DNA from: DATFML01 sp964571225
GTDB lineage: Bacteria; Pseudomonadota; Gammaproteobacteria; DATFLG01
Assembly (NCBI GenBank): GCA_964571225.1
Contig: CAZNBB010000025.1
Location: 1 to 40,358 of the forward strand
Reading direction: 5' to 3'
DNA: 40,358 nucleotides
Shown: positions 25,744-33,787 of the stretch, piece by piece
Position numbering within the stretch: position 1 is the stretch's first letter
How the letters are laid out: the number at the start of each line of letters is the position of its first letter
Translations under genes and position numbers: made by a program
The notes under the pieces: model-generated
The model's database searches: none
What the model saw: only the letters and a program-made list of their open reading frames with translations
What the model was told of the DNA's origin: nothing

Positions 25744-25977
25744 TCAGCGCAGCAGATACGGAATGGTCACCGTCACGGCCCCGGTCGGACAGTCCGCCTC
25801 GCAGGGGGTGCAGTACCAGCATTCGTCGTATTTCATGTAGGCCTTGCCGTCGACACTGTCGATGGCGAGTACGTCGAGGGGACAGACGTCCACGCACACG
25901 GTGCAGCCCTTGTCTGCGATGCACTTGTCGGCGTCCACCGTCACCGGGACGCTGGTATGGGTCTGGGCTAATGGCAT
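25744..25977 (-). CDS. AprB-like 2x[4Fe-4S] ferredoxin
   Basis: 77 aa, starting MPLAQTHTSVPV. Cluster one uses C19, C25, C28 and C32 (CIADKGCTVCVDVCP), cluster two C53, C56, C59 and C63 (CWYCTPCEADCP). The unusual first spacing (C-x5-C) and the CWxCxxC second motif resemble the beta subunit of adenylylsulfate reductase. The long C-terminal tail that wraps AprA in true AprB is absent. It starts 11 bases after the AprA-like stop, so the two are probably an alpha-beta pair. Confidence 0.85.
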   Translation of the reverse strand: MPLAQTHTSVPVTVDADKCIADKGCTVCVDVCPLDVLAIDSVDGKAYMKYDECWYCTPCEADCPTGAVTVTIPYLLR

Positions 25978-25988
25978 GGGGGACACTC

Positions 25989-27731
25989 CTATTGGGCGGC
26001 GCCGGCGGCGATCCGGAGGTTGTCGTAGGCCTGGGTTTCGCCCTCGTCCGGCTCTACCAGGTACGGGTCGATGGGCCGCTTGAAGCAGCTCATGGCACCG
26101 TTGTCGTCCTGCTTGACCTGCACATGGCAGAACCACTCGTCCTGGTTGCGCTCGGGCCAATCCACGCGGTAGTGGTACAGACCCCAGCGGCTTTCCGTAC
26201 GGTACAGAGACGCCCGCGCGGCCATCTCCGCGCAGTCCAGGATGGCGTGCACCTCCATGGCCCGCATGAGGTCGTGGGGGTCCGCGGCGGTCAGCATCTG
26301 CAGGTCCTGGCGCACCTCCTCGAAGCGCTGCAGGCCGATCTCCATCTTGGTGGTGACCTTGGGCGGCTGCAGGTAATCGTTCACCATGCGCCGCAGCTTG
26401 TACTCCATCTGGTAGGGGGTGATGCCGTCCGTGCGCTCCAGGGGCGCGCGCACGCGGGCACGCTCCGCCGCCACTTCGGCGTCGTCCAGCTCGGGCATGT
26501 CCACGTCGGCGCAATACTCCGCCGCGTCCTCGCCGGCGATCGCCCCGTACACGAAGGCGCCCAGCATGTAGTTGTGGGGCACACACGCCAGGTCGCCGGC
26601 GGCGTACAGGCCCGGGACCGTGGTGCGGGCGTGCTCGTCCACCCACACGCCCGACGCGCTGTGGCCGCTGCACAGGCCGATTTCCGAGATGTGCATCTCC
26701 ACCATTCTGCTGCGGTAGTCGGTGCCGCGGTGCTCGTGGAAACGGCCCCGACTGGGCCGTTCGTTGCTGTGCAGGATGGTCTCGATTTCCTGGATCGTCT
26801 CCTCGGCCAGGTGGTCGAGCTTGAGAAACACCGGGCCCTTGCCGCCCTCCAGCTCGCGGTAGAACTCCAGCATCATCTGACCGCTCCAGTAGTCGCACTC
26901 GATGAAACGGTCGCCCTCGGAGTTGGCGGTGTAGCCGCCCATGGGCCCGGTGACGTAGGCGCAGGCCGGCCCGTTGTAGTCCTTGATCAACGGATTGATC
27001 TGGAAGCACTCGATACCCGACAACTCCGCGCCCGCCCGGTAGGCCATGCTGTAGCCGTCACCGGCGTTGGTGGGGTTTTCGTAGGTGCCGAACAGGTAGC
27101 CCGAAGCCGGCAACCCCAGACGACCGGCCGCGCCGGTGGCCAGGATCACCGCCTTGGCCCGGATGATGGCGATCTCCGCTGTACGGCTGTTCACCATCAT
27201 CGCCCCGGCGATGCGCCCGTCGGCGCTCTTGAGCAGGCGCGTCACCACATAACGGTTCACCACATTGACCCGCTTGCGCCGCAGCTGGCGGTACAGGATC
27301 TTCTTCATGTGGTGGCCTTCCGGCATGGGCAGCACATAGGTGCCCATGTGATGGACCTTCTTGACGTTATAGTCGCCGGTCTCGTCCTTCTCGAATTTCA
27401 CGCCCCAGCTGTCGAGCTTGTTGATCATGTCGAAGCTGCGGGTGGCGTAGGCCATCACCGTCTTCTGGTTGACGATCCCGTCGTTGGCGACGGTGATCTC
27501 CTTGACGTACTGCTCGGGCGTCGCATGCCCCGGGATGATGGCGTTGTTGAGCCCGTCCATGCCCATGCTGATGGCGCCGCTGCGCTTGACGTTGGCCTTC
27601 TCCAGCAGGGTGACCCGCAGGTCCGGATTGGCTTCCTTGCAGGTCACCGCCGCCATGGGGCCGGCGGTGCCGCCGCCTATGACCAGCACATCCGTATCGA
27701 AGACATCAGTTGGCGCTGATTGTTGGTTCAT
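25989..27731 (-). CDS. AprA-like FAD-dependent reductase (fumarate reductase/SdhA superfamily)
   Basis: 580 aa. N-terminal FAD fold VLVIGGGTAGPMAA with LLEKANVKRSGAISMGMDG, the AprA-type version of the motif; FAD contact ILATGAAGRLGLPAS; closing motif GLYAAGDLACVPHNYMLGAFVYG. A C-terminal helical part with Trp/Tyr-rich RWGLYHYRVDWPERNQDEWF is as in AprA. ATG at 27731 has GAGGTC 6-7 bases upstream; a GTG four codons earlier is less likely. True AprA makes or splits adenylylsulfate, but here there is no ATP sulfurylase or Qmo gene, and a TauT-type importer is nearby, so another substrate is likely. No signal peptide: cytoplasmic. Confidence 0.85.
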   Translation of the reverse strand: MNQQSAPTDVFDTDVLVIGGGTAGPMAAVTCKEANPDLRVTLLEKANVKRSGAISMGMDGLNNAIIPGHATPEQYVKEITVANDGIVNQKTVMAYATRSFDMINKLDSWGVKFEKDETGDYNVKKVHHMGTYVLPMPEGHHMKKILYRQLRRKRVNVVNRYVVTRLLKSADGRIAGAMMVNSRTAEIAIIRAKAVILATGAAGRLGLPASGYLFGTYENPTNAGDGYSMAYRAGAELSGIECFQINPLIKDYNGPACAYVTGPMGGYTANSEGDRFIECDYWSGQMMLEFYRELEGGKGPVFLKLDHLAEETIQEIETILHSNERPSRGRFHEHRGTDYRSRMVEMHISEIGLCSGHSASGVWVDEHARTTVPGLYAAGDLACVPHNYMLGAFVYGAIAGEDAAEYCADVDMPELDDAEVAAERARVRAPLERTDGITPYQMEYKLRRMVNDYLQPPKVTTKMEIGLQRFEEVRQDLQMLTAADPHDLMRAMEVHAILDCAEMAARASLYRTESRWGLYHYRVDWPERNQDEWFCHVQVKQDDNGAMSCFKRPIDPYLVEPDEGETQAYDNLRIAAGAAQ

Positions 27732-27749
27732 GCTCGACCTCACGATTGG

Positions 27750-28508
27750 TTAACGGCGTTCCACCCGCAGTCGGTACTGGTAGGCGTCGCCGATGTAGTA
27801 CAGGTACTCGTAGTCGATCGGTCTCTCGTCTCTCGTGAAGGTCAGGCGTTCTATTCTTAGTATTGGCGAGCCGGCTTCGACGCCCAGCAGGCTCGATATC
27901 TTTTCTTCGGCAATGGTGGCGTCGATAACCACGTCCGCGGCGCCAAGCGGCAGCGCGTAGTCGTTCTCCAGGATTTCGAAGATGTCGCGTGTCTCCAGAT
28001 CCTCGTCCAACAGACGATTGCCGATTTCCTCGGGGAAATAGCTCACGTCCAGGGAAATGGGGGCACGGTTCAGATAGCGGACCCGTTCGGTTTCCACCAC
28101 CGCAGCACCGCGCTCCAGCTTCAGGGCCCGGGCCACGTCGGCGTCGGCCGGTACCCGCCTGGCACTCACCAGCCGGGAGTAGGTCTCGTAGCCCTTGCTG
28201 TTCATGGCCTCGCCGAAGCCCTCCAAACGCGCCAGATCCTGCACCGCCTTGGGTTTGGTGACGAAGCTGCCCTTGCCCTGGATGGTGAAGACCAGGCCTT
28301 CCTTCTGCAGGTCACGGATCGCCTGGCGAGCGGTAATGCGGCTGACATCGAACTGGGCCATCAACTCGCTTTCCGAAGGCAACTTGCTGTGGGGCGGATA
28401 GCTGCCGTCGAGGATCTTCTTGCGCAGCATGTCCTTGATCTGCCCGTAAAGGGGCACCGGCGACACCAATTTGAGAGAACCTGCCTTGCGGCCACCTTTC
28501 TTGGTCAT
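27750..28508 (-). CDS. GntR-family (HutC/UTRA) regulator
   Basis: About 252 aa from the ATG at 28508, with GGGGAT 9 bases before it; Met codons at 28517 and 28574 are alternatives. The N-terminal winged helix (PLYGQIKDMLRKKILDG, LPSESELMAQFDVSRITARQAIRDLQKEGL) is followed by a UTRA ligand domain ending YYIGDAYQYRLRVERR. It starts the operon 18 bases before the AprA-like gene. A copy of the regulon motif lies 28 bases upstream of its start, which fits autoregulation. Confidence 0.92.
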   Translation of the reverse strand: MTKKGGRKAGSLKLVSPVPLYGQIKDMLRKKILDGSYPPHSKLPSESELMAQFDVSRITARQAIRDLQKEGLVFTIQGKGSFVTKPKAVQDLARLEGFGEAMNSKGYETYSRLVSARRVPADADVARALKLERGAAVVETERVRYLNRAPISLDVSYFPEEIGNRLLDEDLETRDIFEILENDYALPLGAADVVIDATIAEEKISSLLGVEAGSPILRIERLTFTRDERPIDYEYLYYIGDAYQYRLRVERR

Positions 28509-28535
28509 TGACGACATATCCCCGTATAGCCTGTT

Positions 28536-28553
28536 GCTACATGTCATAATAAG
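28536..28553 (-). promoter_or_regulatory. Putative GntR operator, site 3
   Basis: On the plus strand GCTACATGTCATAATAAG aligns with site 2 at 12 of 18 positions, sharing the core TGTCATAATA and then xGTT. It sits directly ahead of the regulator gene, in the likely promoter. Confidence 0.5.
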
Positions 28554-28833
28554 TTGGGCGAGTGGATCGGTCAAGTATTTTGTTGCCGGTCGGCCGCACC
28601 GCTCGCCGCCGCCCGTTCATCTGACCCGACCCGCACAGACCAAACCCCGGACACCGCAACGCGCCCCCCCGGGTCCAGGAAGCGCCGCGCCGTCTGCCGG
28701 AACGGCAGGCAGCCCCCTGCCCGTCCTCGACCGACCGGATCACCGACGGTGCGCCCGTACGGCCTTTGCCCCCGCACGGCGCCGACACGGTAGAATGCCG
28801 GCAGACCAACGGCAACGAACAGGTAGAAAAAGC

Positions 28834-29268
28834 ATGCAACCGCACTGGTTCGAATCCGCGATGGCGGGGGCCAACCGCCTGCTGCATGTATTCATCGCAT
28901 TGGCGCTGCTGGTGGCGAGCCTGTTCTTGATCTGGCAGTTCGTGGCGGACGTGGTGCATACCGTTGCCTCCGGCGCGGTGTCCAAGGGCTTTCTGAGCGC
29001 CCTGGGAAACCTCTTCATCCTTTGGGTGCTGTCTTCGCTCATCTCCGCGGAAGTGCGCTATATGCGCACCGGCCAGCTCGGTGTGACGGTATTCATCGAG
29101 GCGGCGTTGATCACCCTGCTGCGCCAGCTGATCATCATCCCGGTGGAAAGCGCCGGCCACCTGGAAACCTGGGCCTGGACCTACGCCCTGGTCATCGCCG
29201 CGGTGGTCGCGGTCAGCGTGACCTACTATCTGGTCCATCGCGTTCAACCCTCAACCGAGGCCGAATAG
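28834..29268 (+). CDS. PsiE-like inner-membrane protein
   Basis: 144 aa with four membrane segments (FIALALLVASLFLIWQFV; GNLFILWVLSSLIS; TVFIEAALITLLRQLIII; WTYALVIAAVVAVSVTYYLV). The pattern matches the phosphate-starvation-inducible PsiE family, whose function is unknown. AGGT lies 9-12 bases before the ATG. The next gene, an unrelated exported protein, starts about 100 bases downstream. Confidence 0.75.
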   Translation: MQPHWFESAMAGANRLLHVFIALALLVASLFLIWQFVADVVHTVASGAVSKGFLSALGNLFILWVLSSLISAEVRYMRTGQLGVTVFIEAALITLLRQLIIIPVESAGHLETWAWTYALVIAAVVAVSVTYYLVHRVQPSTEAE

Positions 29269-29369
29269 CCACCCAAGCCGCGGTTCCGTCACCCATCGCC
29301 GGTTGTAAGCCTCAATTCAGGTATGCCCGGTAGCATTTTCCATCAGGGAAATGACCGAGGGTCGGTAAC

Positions 29370-29780
29370 ATGCCTGGAAACCCAGCATCACCACGGCAGG
29401 CGGGATACCTGGTCGCGGCAGGATTGGTCCTCGGGCTGCTGCTGCCGACGGCGGGAGCGACGGCCGGGATCACCGGCATCGAGACTCTTCCGGGTCCCAA
29501 TGCGCGCATCGACAATGTGCAGGTCTGTGCCGGGGAGGCGCGCACGGAAGTGCGGGGAACCGTGCGCCTGTTGCCCACCCCCCTGGCCCCTCCAATTGTG
29601 GGCCGCATCGTGCTGGAAGCGGTGGCGGGCAACCGGGCGATCACGCGCCGGGAGGCCGTACTCTACCGGGTGGTCACCGCGAACAGGCGGGCCCGCCTGT
29701 TCGGATTCCGCGCCACACTGCCCGCGAACATGCCCGCCGAGACCCAGTTACGGATTTACCGTCTGCCCCCGCCGAAGTAA
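29370..29780 (+). CDS. Small exported protein of unknown function
   Basis: 136 aa. A signal peptide or N-terminal anchor (GYLVAAGLVLGLLLPTAGATAG) precedes about 100 residues rich in Val, Arg and Ala (RTEVRGTVRLL, RIVLEAVAGNRAITRREAVLY), probably a beta-sandwich periplasmic domain. I do not recognise the family. The MITE-like element begins only four bases after the stop. Confidence 0.6.
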   Translation: MPGNPASPRQAGYLVAAGLVLGLLLPTAGATAGITGIETLPGPNARIDNVQVCAGEARTEVRGTVRLLPTPLAPPIVGRIVLEAVAGNRAITRREAVLYRVVTANRRARLFGFRATLPANMPAETQLRIYRLPPPK

Positions 29781-29783
29781 GTA

Positions 29784-29907
29784 GAACCTGTTTCAAAACA
29801 GGGAATCTGTCTTCTAGACAAGGCGCGCAGTTCACATAAGTAAACGAGCACCGCCGCGTGTTTCGCAACGCAGGATTGGCGCGCGAGACGCATTTTGACA
29901 CAGGTTC
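29784..29907. mobile_element. MITE-like element with 15-bp terminal inverted repeats
   Basis: The left end GAACCTGTTTCAAAA and right end TTTTGACACAGGTTC are inverted repeats with one mismatch, enclosing 94 bases with no gene. The interior (CGCGCAGTTCACATAAG, GCACCGCCGCGTGTTTCGC, CAACGCAGGATTGGCGC) resembles a short dispersed repeat I have seen in other gammaproteobacterial intergenic regions. No target duplication is obvious. Confidence 0.6.
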
Positions 29908-30351
29908 CAGCGCAGGCAGTGGGCGGGCGCAGGCACAGCCCTGCCCACCCCGCGCTGGCAAGTCTCGTATCGCCTCCGTTTATCAGCCACCCGGCTGTGT
30001 CCAGCCCACCTCGACGGCCCGCGGGTCGCCGCCCCCAAGAGATGGGACCATCGCCGCTTCCCGTTCCGTGAACGTCCCGAAATCCGGCACTTCCGCCAAA
30101 GCCCAACCGCCGAGTCGTGGAGAATTCTTTGTCCTATTTCCCCCCGCGGGACATTCACGCTCCGTTGCCATTCGGTCTGCGCGCGCCGTGACGTGCGCTG
30201 TTGTTGCTCCAACGGTGGAAGGCAAATTTCACATTCCACCCGGCCCGCATGCCCCTGACGGCCCAATAACGCACTAATGCGCCCGCTGCTTGTCTCCATC
30301 AAAGACGATTTGGGCAATTCCCTGAAAACCGACCCGCGAGTCCGCTATTGT
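29908..30351. other. Non-coding stretch between the MITE-like element and the DUF347 gene
   Basis: About 440 bases with no credible gene. It holds the leader of the DUF347-like gene, and no good promoter match is visible. Confidence 0.4.
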
Positions 30352-30999
30352 ATGAATCCCTCCTTCACACAGTTATTCCGCCTTCATCGGGAACAACAGG
30401 CATCCGAGCAGCTGGGCAAGGTCGCCGCCGTTACGCTTTCGTTCTGGATCGCCAAGACCCTGTTGACCACGGTGGGCGATGTGTCCGGCGATCTCCTGTC
30501 CACCACGCTGGGACTGGGCTACGTCACCAGCCTGGTCGTCGCCTCGGCGTTCGTACTGGCGCTGCTGGTCGCTCAACTCCGGGCAGCGCGGTTCTCTCCA
30601 CTCGTCTATTGGCTGTTGATATTGGGAACATCGACCATCGGCACCGAGCTGTCGGACACAATGGATCGCGCCCTGCACCTGGGCTACGCGGTCGGGACCG
30701 GGGTGTTTCTGCTGTGCCTGCTGGGAACCGTCGCAGTCTGGCAGCTTCGGAGGGGGACCGTTGCTGTGTATCCTGTTTATCAGGCGGAAGAGCAACTGTT
30801 TTACTGGACGGCCGCCGTTTTCGCCAACAGCCTGGGCTCGGTACTGGGTGACCTTATCGGTGATCGACTCGGATTGGGTATCGCTGCGGGAATCTCAATC
30901 AACGTCGGCGTAATTGGGGCCTTCCTGCTTCTTCACTACGCCACGCGTGTCAACAAGGCTCTGGTGTTCTGGGGCGCGTTCGTGTTCACACGGGCCTAG
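30352..30999 (+). CDS. DUF347-repeat (COG4705-like) membrane protein
   Basis: About 215 aa from the ATG at 30352; an ATG at 30277 gives 25 more residues with no better ribosome site. The protein has two related halves, each with a helix containing a T/S-x-G-D motif (KTLLTTVGDVSGDLLSTTLGLGY and, later, NSLGSVLGDLIGDRLGLG) and three to four membrane segments. This is the DUF347 duplicated repeat; function is unknown, and metal transport has been proposed for relatives. A hairpin overlaps its stop. Confidence 0.75.
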   Translation: MNPSFTQLFRLHREQQASEQLGKVAAVTLSFWIAKTLLTTVGDVSGDLLSTTLGLGYVTSLVVASAFVLALLVAQLRAARFSPLVYWLLILGTSTIGTELSDTMDRALHLGYAVGTGVFLLCLLGTVAVWQLRRGTVAVYPVYQAEEQLFYWTAAVFANSLGSVLGDLIGDRLGLGIAAGISINVGVIGAFLLLHYATRVNKALVFWGAFVFTRA

Positions 31000-31017
31000 T
31001 GGTCCACGGGGACCACT
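30998..31017 (+). terminator. Hairpin overlapping the DUF347 gene stop
   Basis: AGTGGTCC-ACGG-GGACCACT: a perfect 8-bp stem starting in the TAG stop codon. It has no T tract, so termination is inferred from position. Confidence 0.45.
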
Positions 31018-31192
31018 GGCGCCGGTGCCAACGCCGCGGATCGCACCTCGTGCGGACCGCGATTTATGCAGTTCCCTTCGTGTCCTGTCCACCGCCCCAG
31101 CTGTCGATGGTGCGCCGTAGCGGAGACAGCCGACTGGACAGCCGTTCAAAGGTCGCCACTTCGCGCCTTTATTTTGCCGCCTCTATATGGCT

Positions 31193-32593
31193 TCAGTCGG
31201 CCGGAACCGGAACTGCGGAAACGCCGGCGGCGCTGTCGTCGATGGCCCAGATTCGCTCCCTGTCTGCCTTGTTCGCCTTGACCCGATAGAGCGTCTGATC
31301 GGCAGCCCGCATCAGGTCACTGCCGTCCTTGAGGTCGGACGAGACGGCAACACCGATACTGGCGCTGACGAACAGGACAAGCTCCGGTGAAAACACAAAA
31401 GGTTTTGAGAGCGCATCAGAGATTCGTTTCATGACCGAATCGACTTCGTCACGTCCGTTCAGGTTCTCCAACACCATGACGAACTCGTCCCCGCCCAGAC
31501 GCGCGAAGTACTCCCCCTTGCGCAACACCCCCGACACGCGCTCGGAGAATGCGCGCAGCAGCCGGTCGCCCGTTTCATGACCGTATCGGTCATTCACGGG
31601 CTTGAAGTCATCCAGGTCTATCACGCAGACAGCAACGCGCTTGTCGGTACGACACGCACCCGTAAGCGCCCGCTCCAGGGCCTGGTCAAGGGCAGCCCGG
31701 TTCGGCAGGTCCGTCAGGGGATCGGTCAAAGCCAGTTGAGCCAGACGGTGATTGGCTTCCATCAACTCGGTACGATGTTTGTAGAGTTCCGCCTGAATGC
31801 GAATGTATCGGTAAAAAATCACGCCGAACACCAGCGTCGCCGCGAGAAAATTGTTCAGCTTGGAGACGTAAAGTCCCACGCTGAACAACGTGGTACCGAG
31901 CACAAAGAGCACGATGTCGATGGCGACCGCGCAGGCCACCACCCCCATCCAGACCGAAAGAACGGTCTTGCGGCGCGCCGTCAGCAACAGCACCCAGGCG
32001 GCTACCATGACCGCAAGCTGAACGCCGTTAACCAGCAAGTCCGGACCCGTGGCGTAGTCCGTGCTGTGAATGATTACCGGCAGCGGAAACGGTCTGAAGA
32101 ACAGGTACATGATCAATAGCGCAACAAATGCCACCGCGCCGCTGATCGCCAAGCGGGCCTGACGTTCGATGCTCGCAGGTGCTGGCCCTGGTTCGCTGCG
32201 GGCGGCAAGAACCGCGTAGGCAAGTACGCCCAATACGAACACCCCATGCCAGAGGCGAAAGAGCCACAGCCGGGTTGCCACGTCCCGCGCACCCAGCAGA
32301 TTGACGACTATCACCAGACCTCCCACGAGATACCCAAGCCCCAGGGCCAGGCCGGACTGTTGACGCAGCAACATCGCCTGCGTGAGCAGCAGTACCCCGG
32401 TCGTCATTTCGGCGAACGCGGCAATGCCGGCGGCGGCGTACAGCACGTTCGATGCGGGCCATTGGTGTGTCGCAAATGGAATCGTCACGGCACATCCAAC
32501 CAGCAACACACCCATGACCACCCATGCGGCACGTATCTCGCCTCGAGACGGGGTCGCATGCAGCAGGTTGATGTCATAGAGCGTGAAACTCAT
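31193..32593 (-). CDS. Membrane diguanylate cyclase (MASE4-like sensor + GGDEF)
   Basis: 466 aa from ATG 32593 (MSFTLYDINLLHATPSRGEI). Residues about 20-290 hold seven to eight membrane segments like a MASE4 sensor; a short coiled stretch (YKHRTELMEANHRLAQL) leads to the GGDEF domain (about 300-455: DPLTDLPNRAALDQAL, VIDLDDFKPVNDRYGHETGD, ARLGGDEFVMVL). The active motif GGDEF is intact, so it should make cyclic di-GMP. The inhibitory I-site normally reads RxxD five residues ahead; here it is R-K-G-E. Sensed signal unknown. Earlier in-frame starts have no ribosome site. Confidence 0.9.
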   Translation of the reverse strand: MSFTLYDINLLHATPSRGEIRAAWVVMGVLLVGCAVTIPFATHQWPASNVLYAAAGIAAFAEMTTGVLLLTQAMLLRQQSGLALGLGYLVGGLVIVVNLLGARDVATRLWLFRLWHGVFVLGVLAYAVLAARSEPGPAPASIERQARLAISGAVAFVALLIMYLFFRPFPLPVIIHSTDYATGPDLLVNGVQLAVMVAAWVLLLTARRKTVLSVWMGVVACAVAIDIVLFVLGTTLFSVGLYVSKLNNFLAATLVFGVIFYRYIRIQAELYKHRTELMEANHRLAQLALTDPLTDLPNRAALDQALERALTGACRTDKRVAVCVIDLDDFKPVNDRYGHETGDRLLRAFSERVSGVLRKGEYFARLGGDEFVMVLENLNGRDEVDSVMKRISDALSKPFVFSPELVLFVSASIGVAVSSDLKDGSDLMRAADQTLYRVKANKADRERIWAIDDSAAGVSAVPVPAD

Positions 32594-33290
32594 ACGGTCT
32601 TCGCCGAACGCGCTCACAAATACGCCCTCATGTCTGATATTAAGAACCCCGGCACCCTGACGCGGCCGCTCGGACCCGCCGGTCGCCGTGGCCGCCTTTG
32701 GTTGGCAGGGAAATGCGGGAAGTTGATACAGCACGGAAAGCAGGGAGGCATCTTGGAACAACCCGGTGAGCGTCGGGCCGCTCACCAGTCTCTAACTCAC
32801 ATTTTTGGCGCCAGAACGGGCGGATGGGAACGGTCAACCAGCGTACCAGGTCCAGCATAACTAACCTCGAGTGCTGGCGTCCCTGTCAGCCGGCCATCTG
32901 CAATGAAGTGTGCTCGTCGTCACATATAGCGGGCTGTCCGCGGGTTTCTTTAAGGTTTCGTGACAGTGTGAAATGCACATCAAGTCCAGGTGGATCCGGC
33001 CTGGATTTGGCGGAGTTCTCACTTCCCCTACTGCCCCACTCCCGTTCGACCCGTCACGTGGGCCATGCCGCCGTGCGCCTGGACCTAGTTCGCGCCCGGA
33101 CCCTGCCCTCCCAGTCCTCCGCAACGGGGGCATATGCGCCCGGATGCCCCCTCTTCGCCCCCCCGGCAACCACTGCGAGTGTCGTTCAGCATTCATTCAG
33201 TTCGACCCGCCTAGCATGGGAGCCGAGTTCGAGCGTTGGCTGCTGTTTGGGACAGCAGTCGTCGTCAACCCACCATGGAGGAGACCGGCG
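32594..33290. other. Divergent non-coding stretch
   Basis: About 700 bases between the diguanylate cyclase (minus) and the small exported protein (plus). Several long frames cross it, but none has a ribosome site or family likeness. Both promoters should lie here; I see no strong match. Confidence 0.4.
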
Positions 33291-33653
33291 ATGAAGAGGA
33301 TGGCACTTACGGTAGCGGTACTTGTTGCAGTGCTGGTCAGCGTGCCCCGGGCGGCACATGCTGACGCCGACAATGTCGGTGCGGCAGCGCTGGGCTTTTT
33401 CCTGGGAACCATGGTTGCCCCGCCACCGGTTGTGTATGGCCCTCCCCCGGCCGTCGTCTACGAGCAACCGCCCCGTGTGGTGGTGCAGGTTCCCCGGGGC
33501 GGTTATGACGGCTACGGGGCACCGCCTGTCTACTACTACCGTTTTCGTGACTACCCACACCACGACTGGCATGAGCGCCGGCACCACCGGCGTTGGCAGC
33601 ATTATCGGCACGACTACGGCCGTCGCCACTGGCGGCACTGGGACGATGACTGA
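33291..33653 (+). CDS. Small exported Tyr/His/Arg-rich protein
   Basis: 120 aa. GGAGGAG lies 8 bases before the ATG. The signal peptide is MKRMALTVAVLVAVLVSVPRAAHA. A Gly/Ala segment (VGAAALGFFLGTMVA) leads into Pro/Val/Tyr repeats (PPPVVYGPPPAVVYEQPP) and a C-terminus dense in His, Arg, Tyr and Trp (HDWHERRHHRRWQHYRH), ending DDD. Such YXXQXH-type exported proteins are common and uncharacterised; the His cluster could bind metal. A hairpin follows the stop. Confidence 0.65.
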   Translation: MKRMALTVAVLVAVLVSVPRAAHADADNVGAAALGFFLGTMVAPPPVVYGPPPAVVYEQPPRVVVQVPRGGYDGYGAPPVYYYRFRDYPHHDWHERRHHRRWQHYRHDYGRRHWRHWDDD

Positions 33654-33670
33654 TGGTCCCGTATGGACCA
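33654..33670 (+). terminator. Hairpin after the small exported protein
   Basis: TGGTCC-CGTAT-GGACCA directly after the TGA. The stem shares TGGTCC/GGACCA with the hairpin at 30998-31017. Confidence 0.35.
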
Positions 33671-33787
33671 CCAGAGACCGGCCCGAGCGACTAAAATCCA
33701 GGGCATGTAGGGCAGGAACGGAACACGGCAAAATGACTGGTGGGCAATGCCCGTGATCTGCCACGGGCTTCGCTGTGGAGAGGACAG

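Noticed and set aside
24846..27719. 957-codon plus-strand frame opposite the HEAT, ferredoxin and AprA-like genes
   Set aside because: It runs antisense through three well-supported genes and shows no domain.
25989..27731. True dissimilatory adenylylsulfate reductase (aprA)
   Set aside because: The short AprB-like partner, missing sat/qmo genes, GntR control and linked importer argue against the canonical enzyme, though the superfamily match is firm.
32861..33196. Minus-strand frame in the divergent spacer
   Set aside because: No ribosome site, no family likeness, Arg/Gly/Pro-rich composition typical of chance frames.
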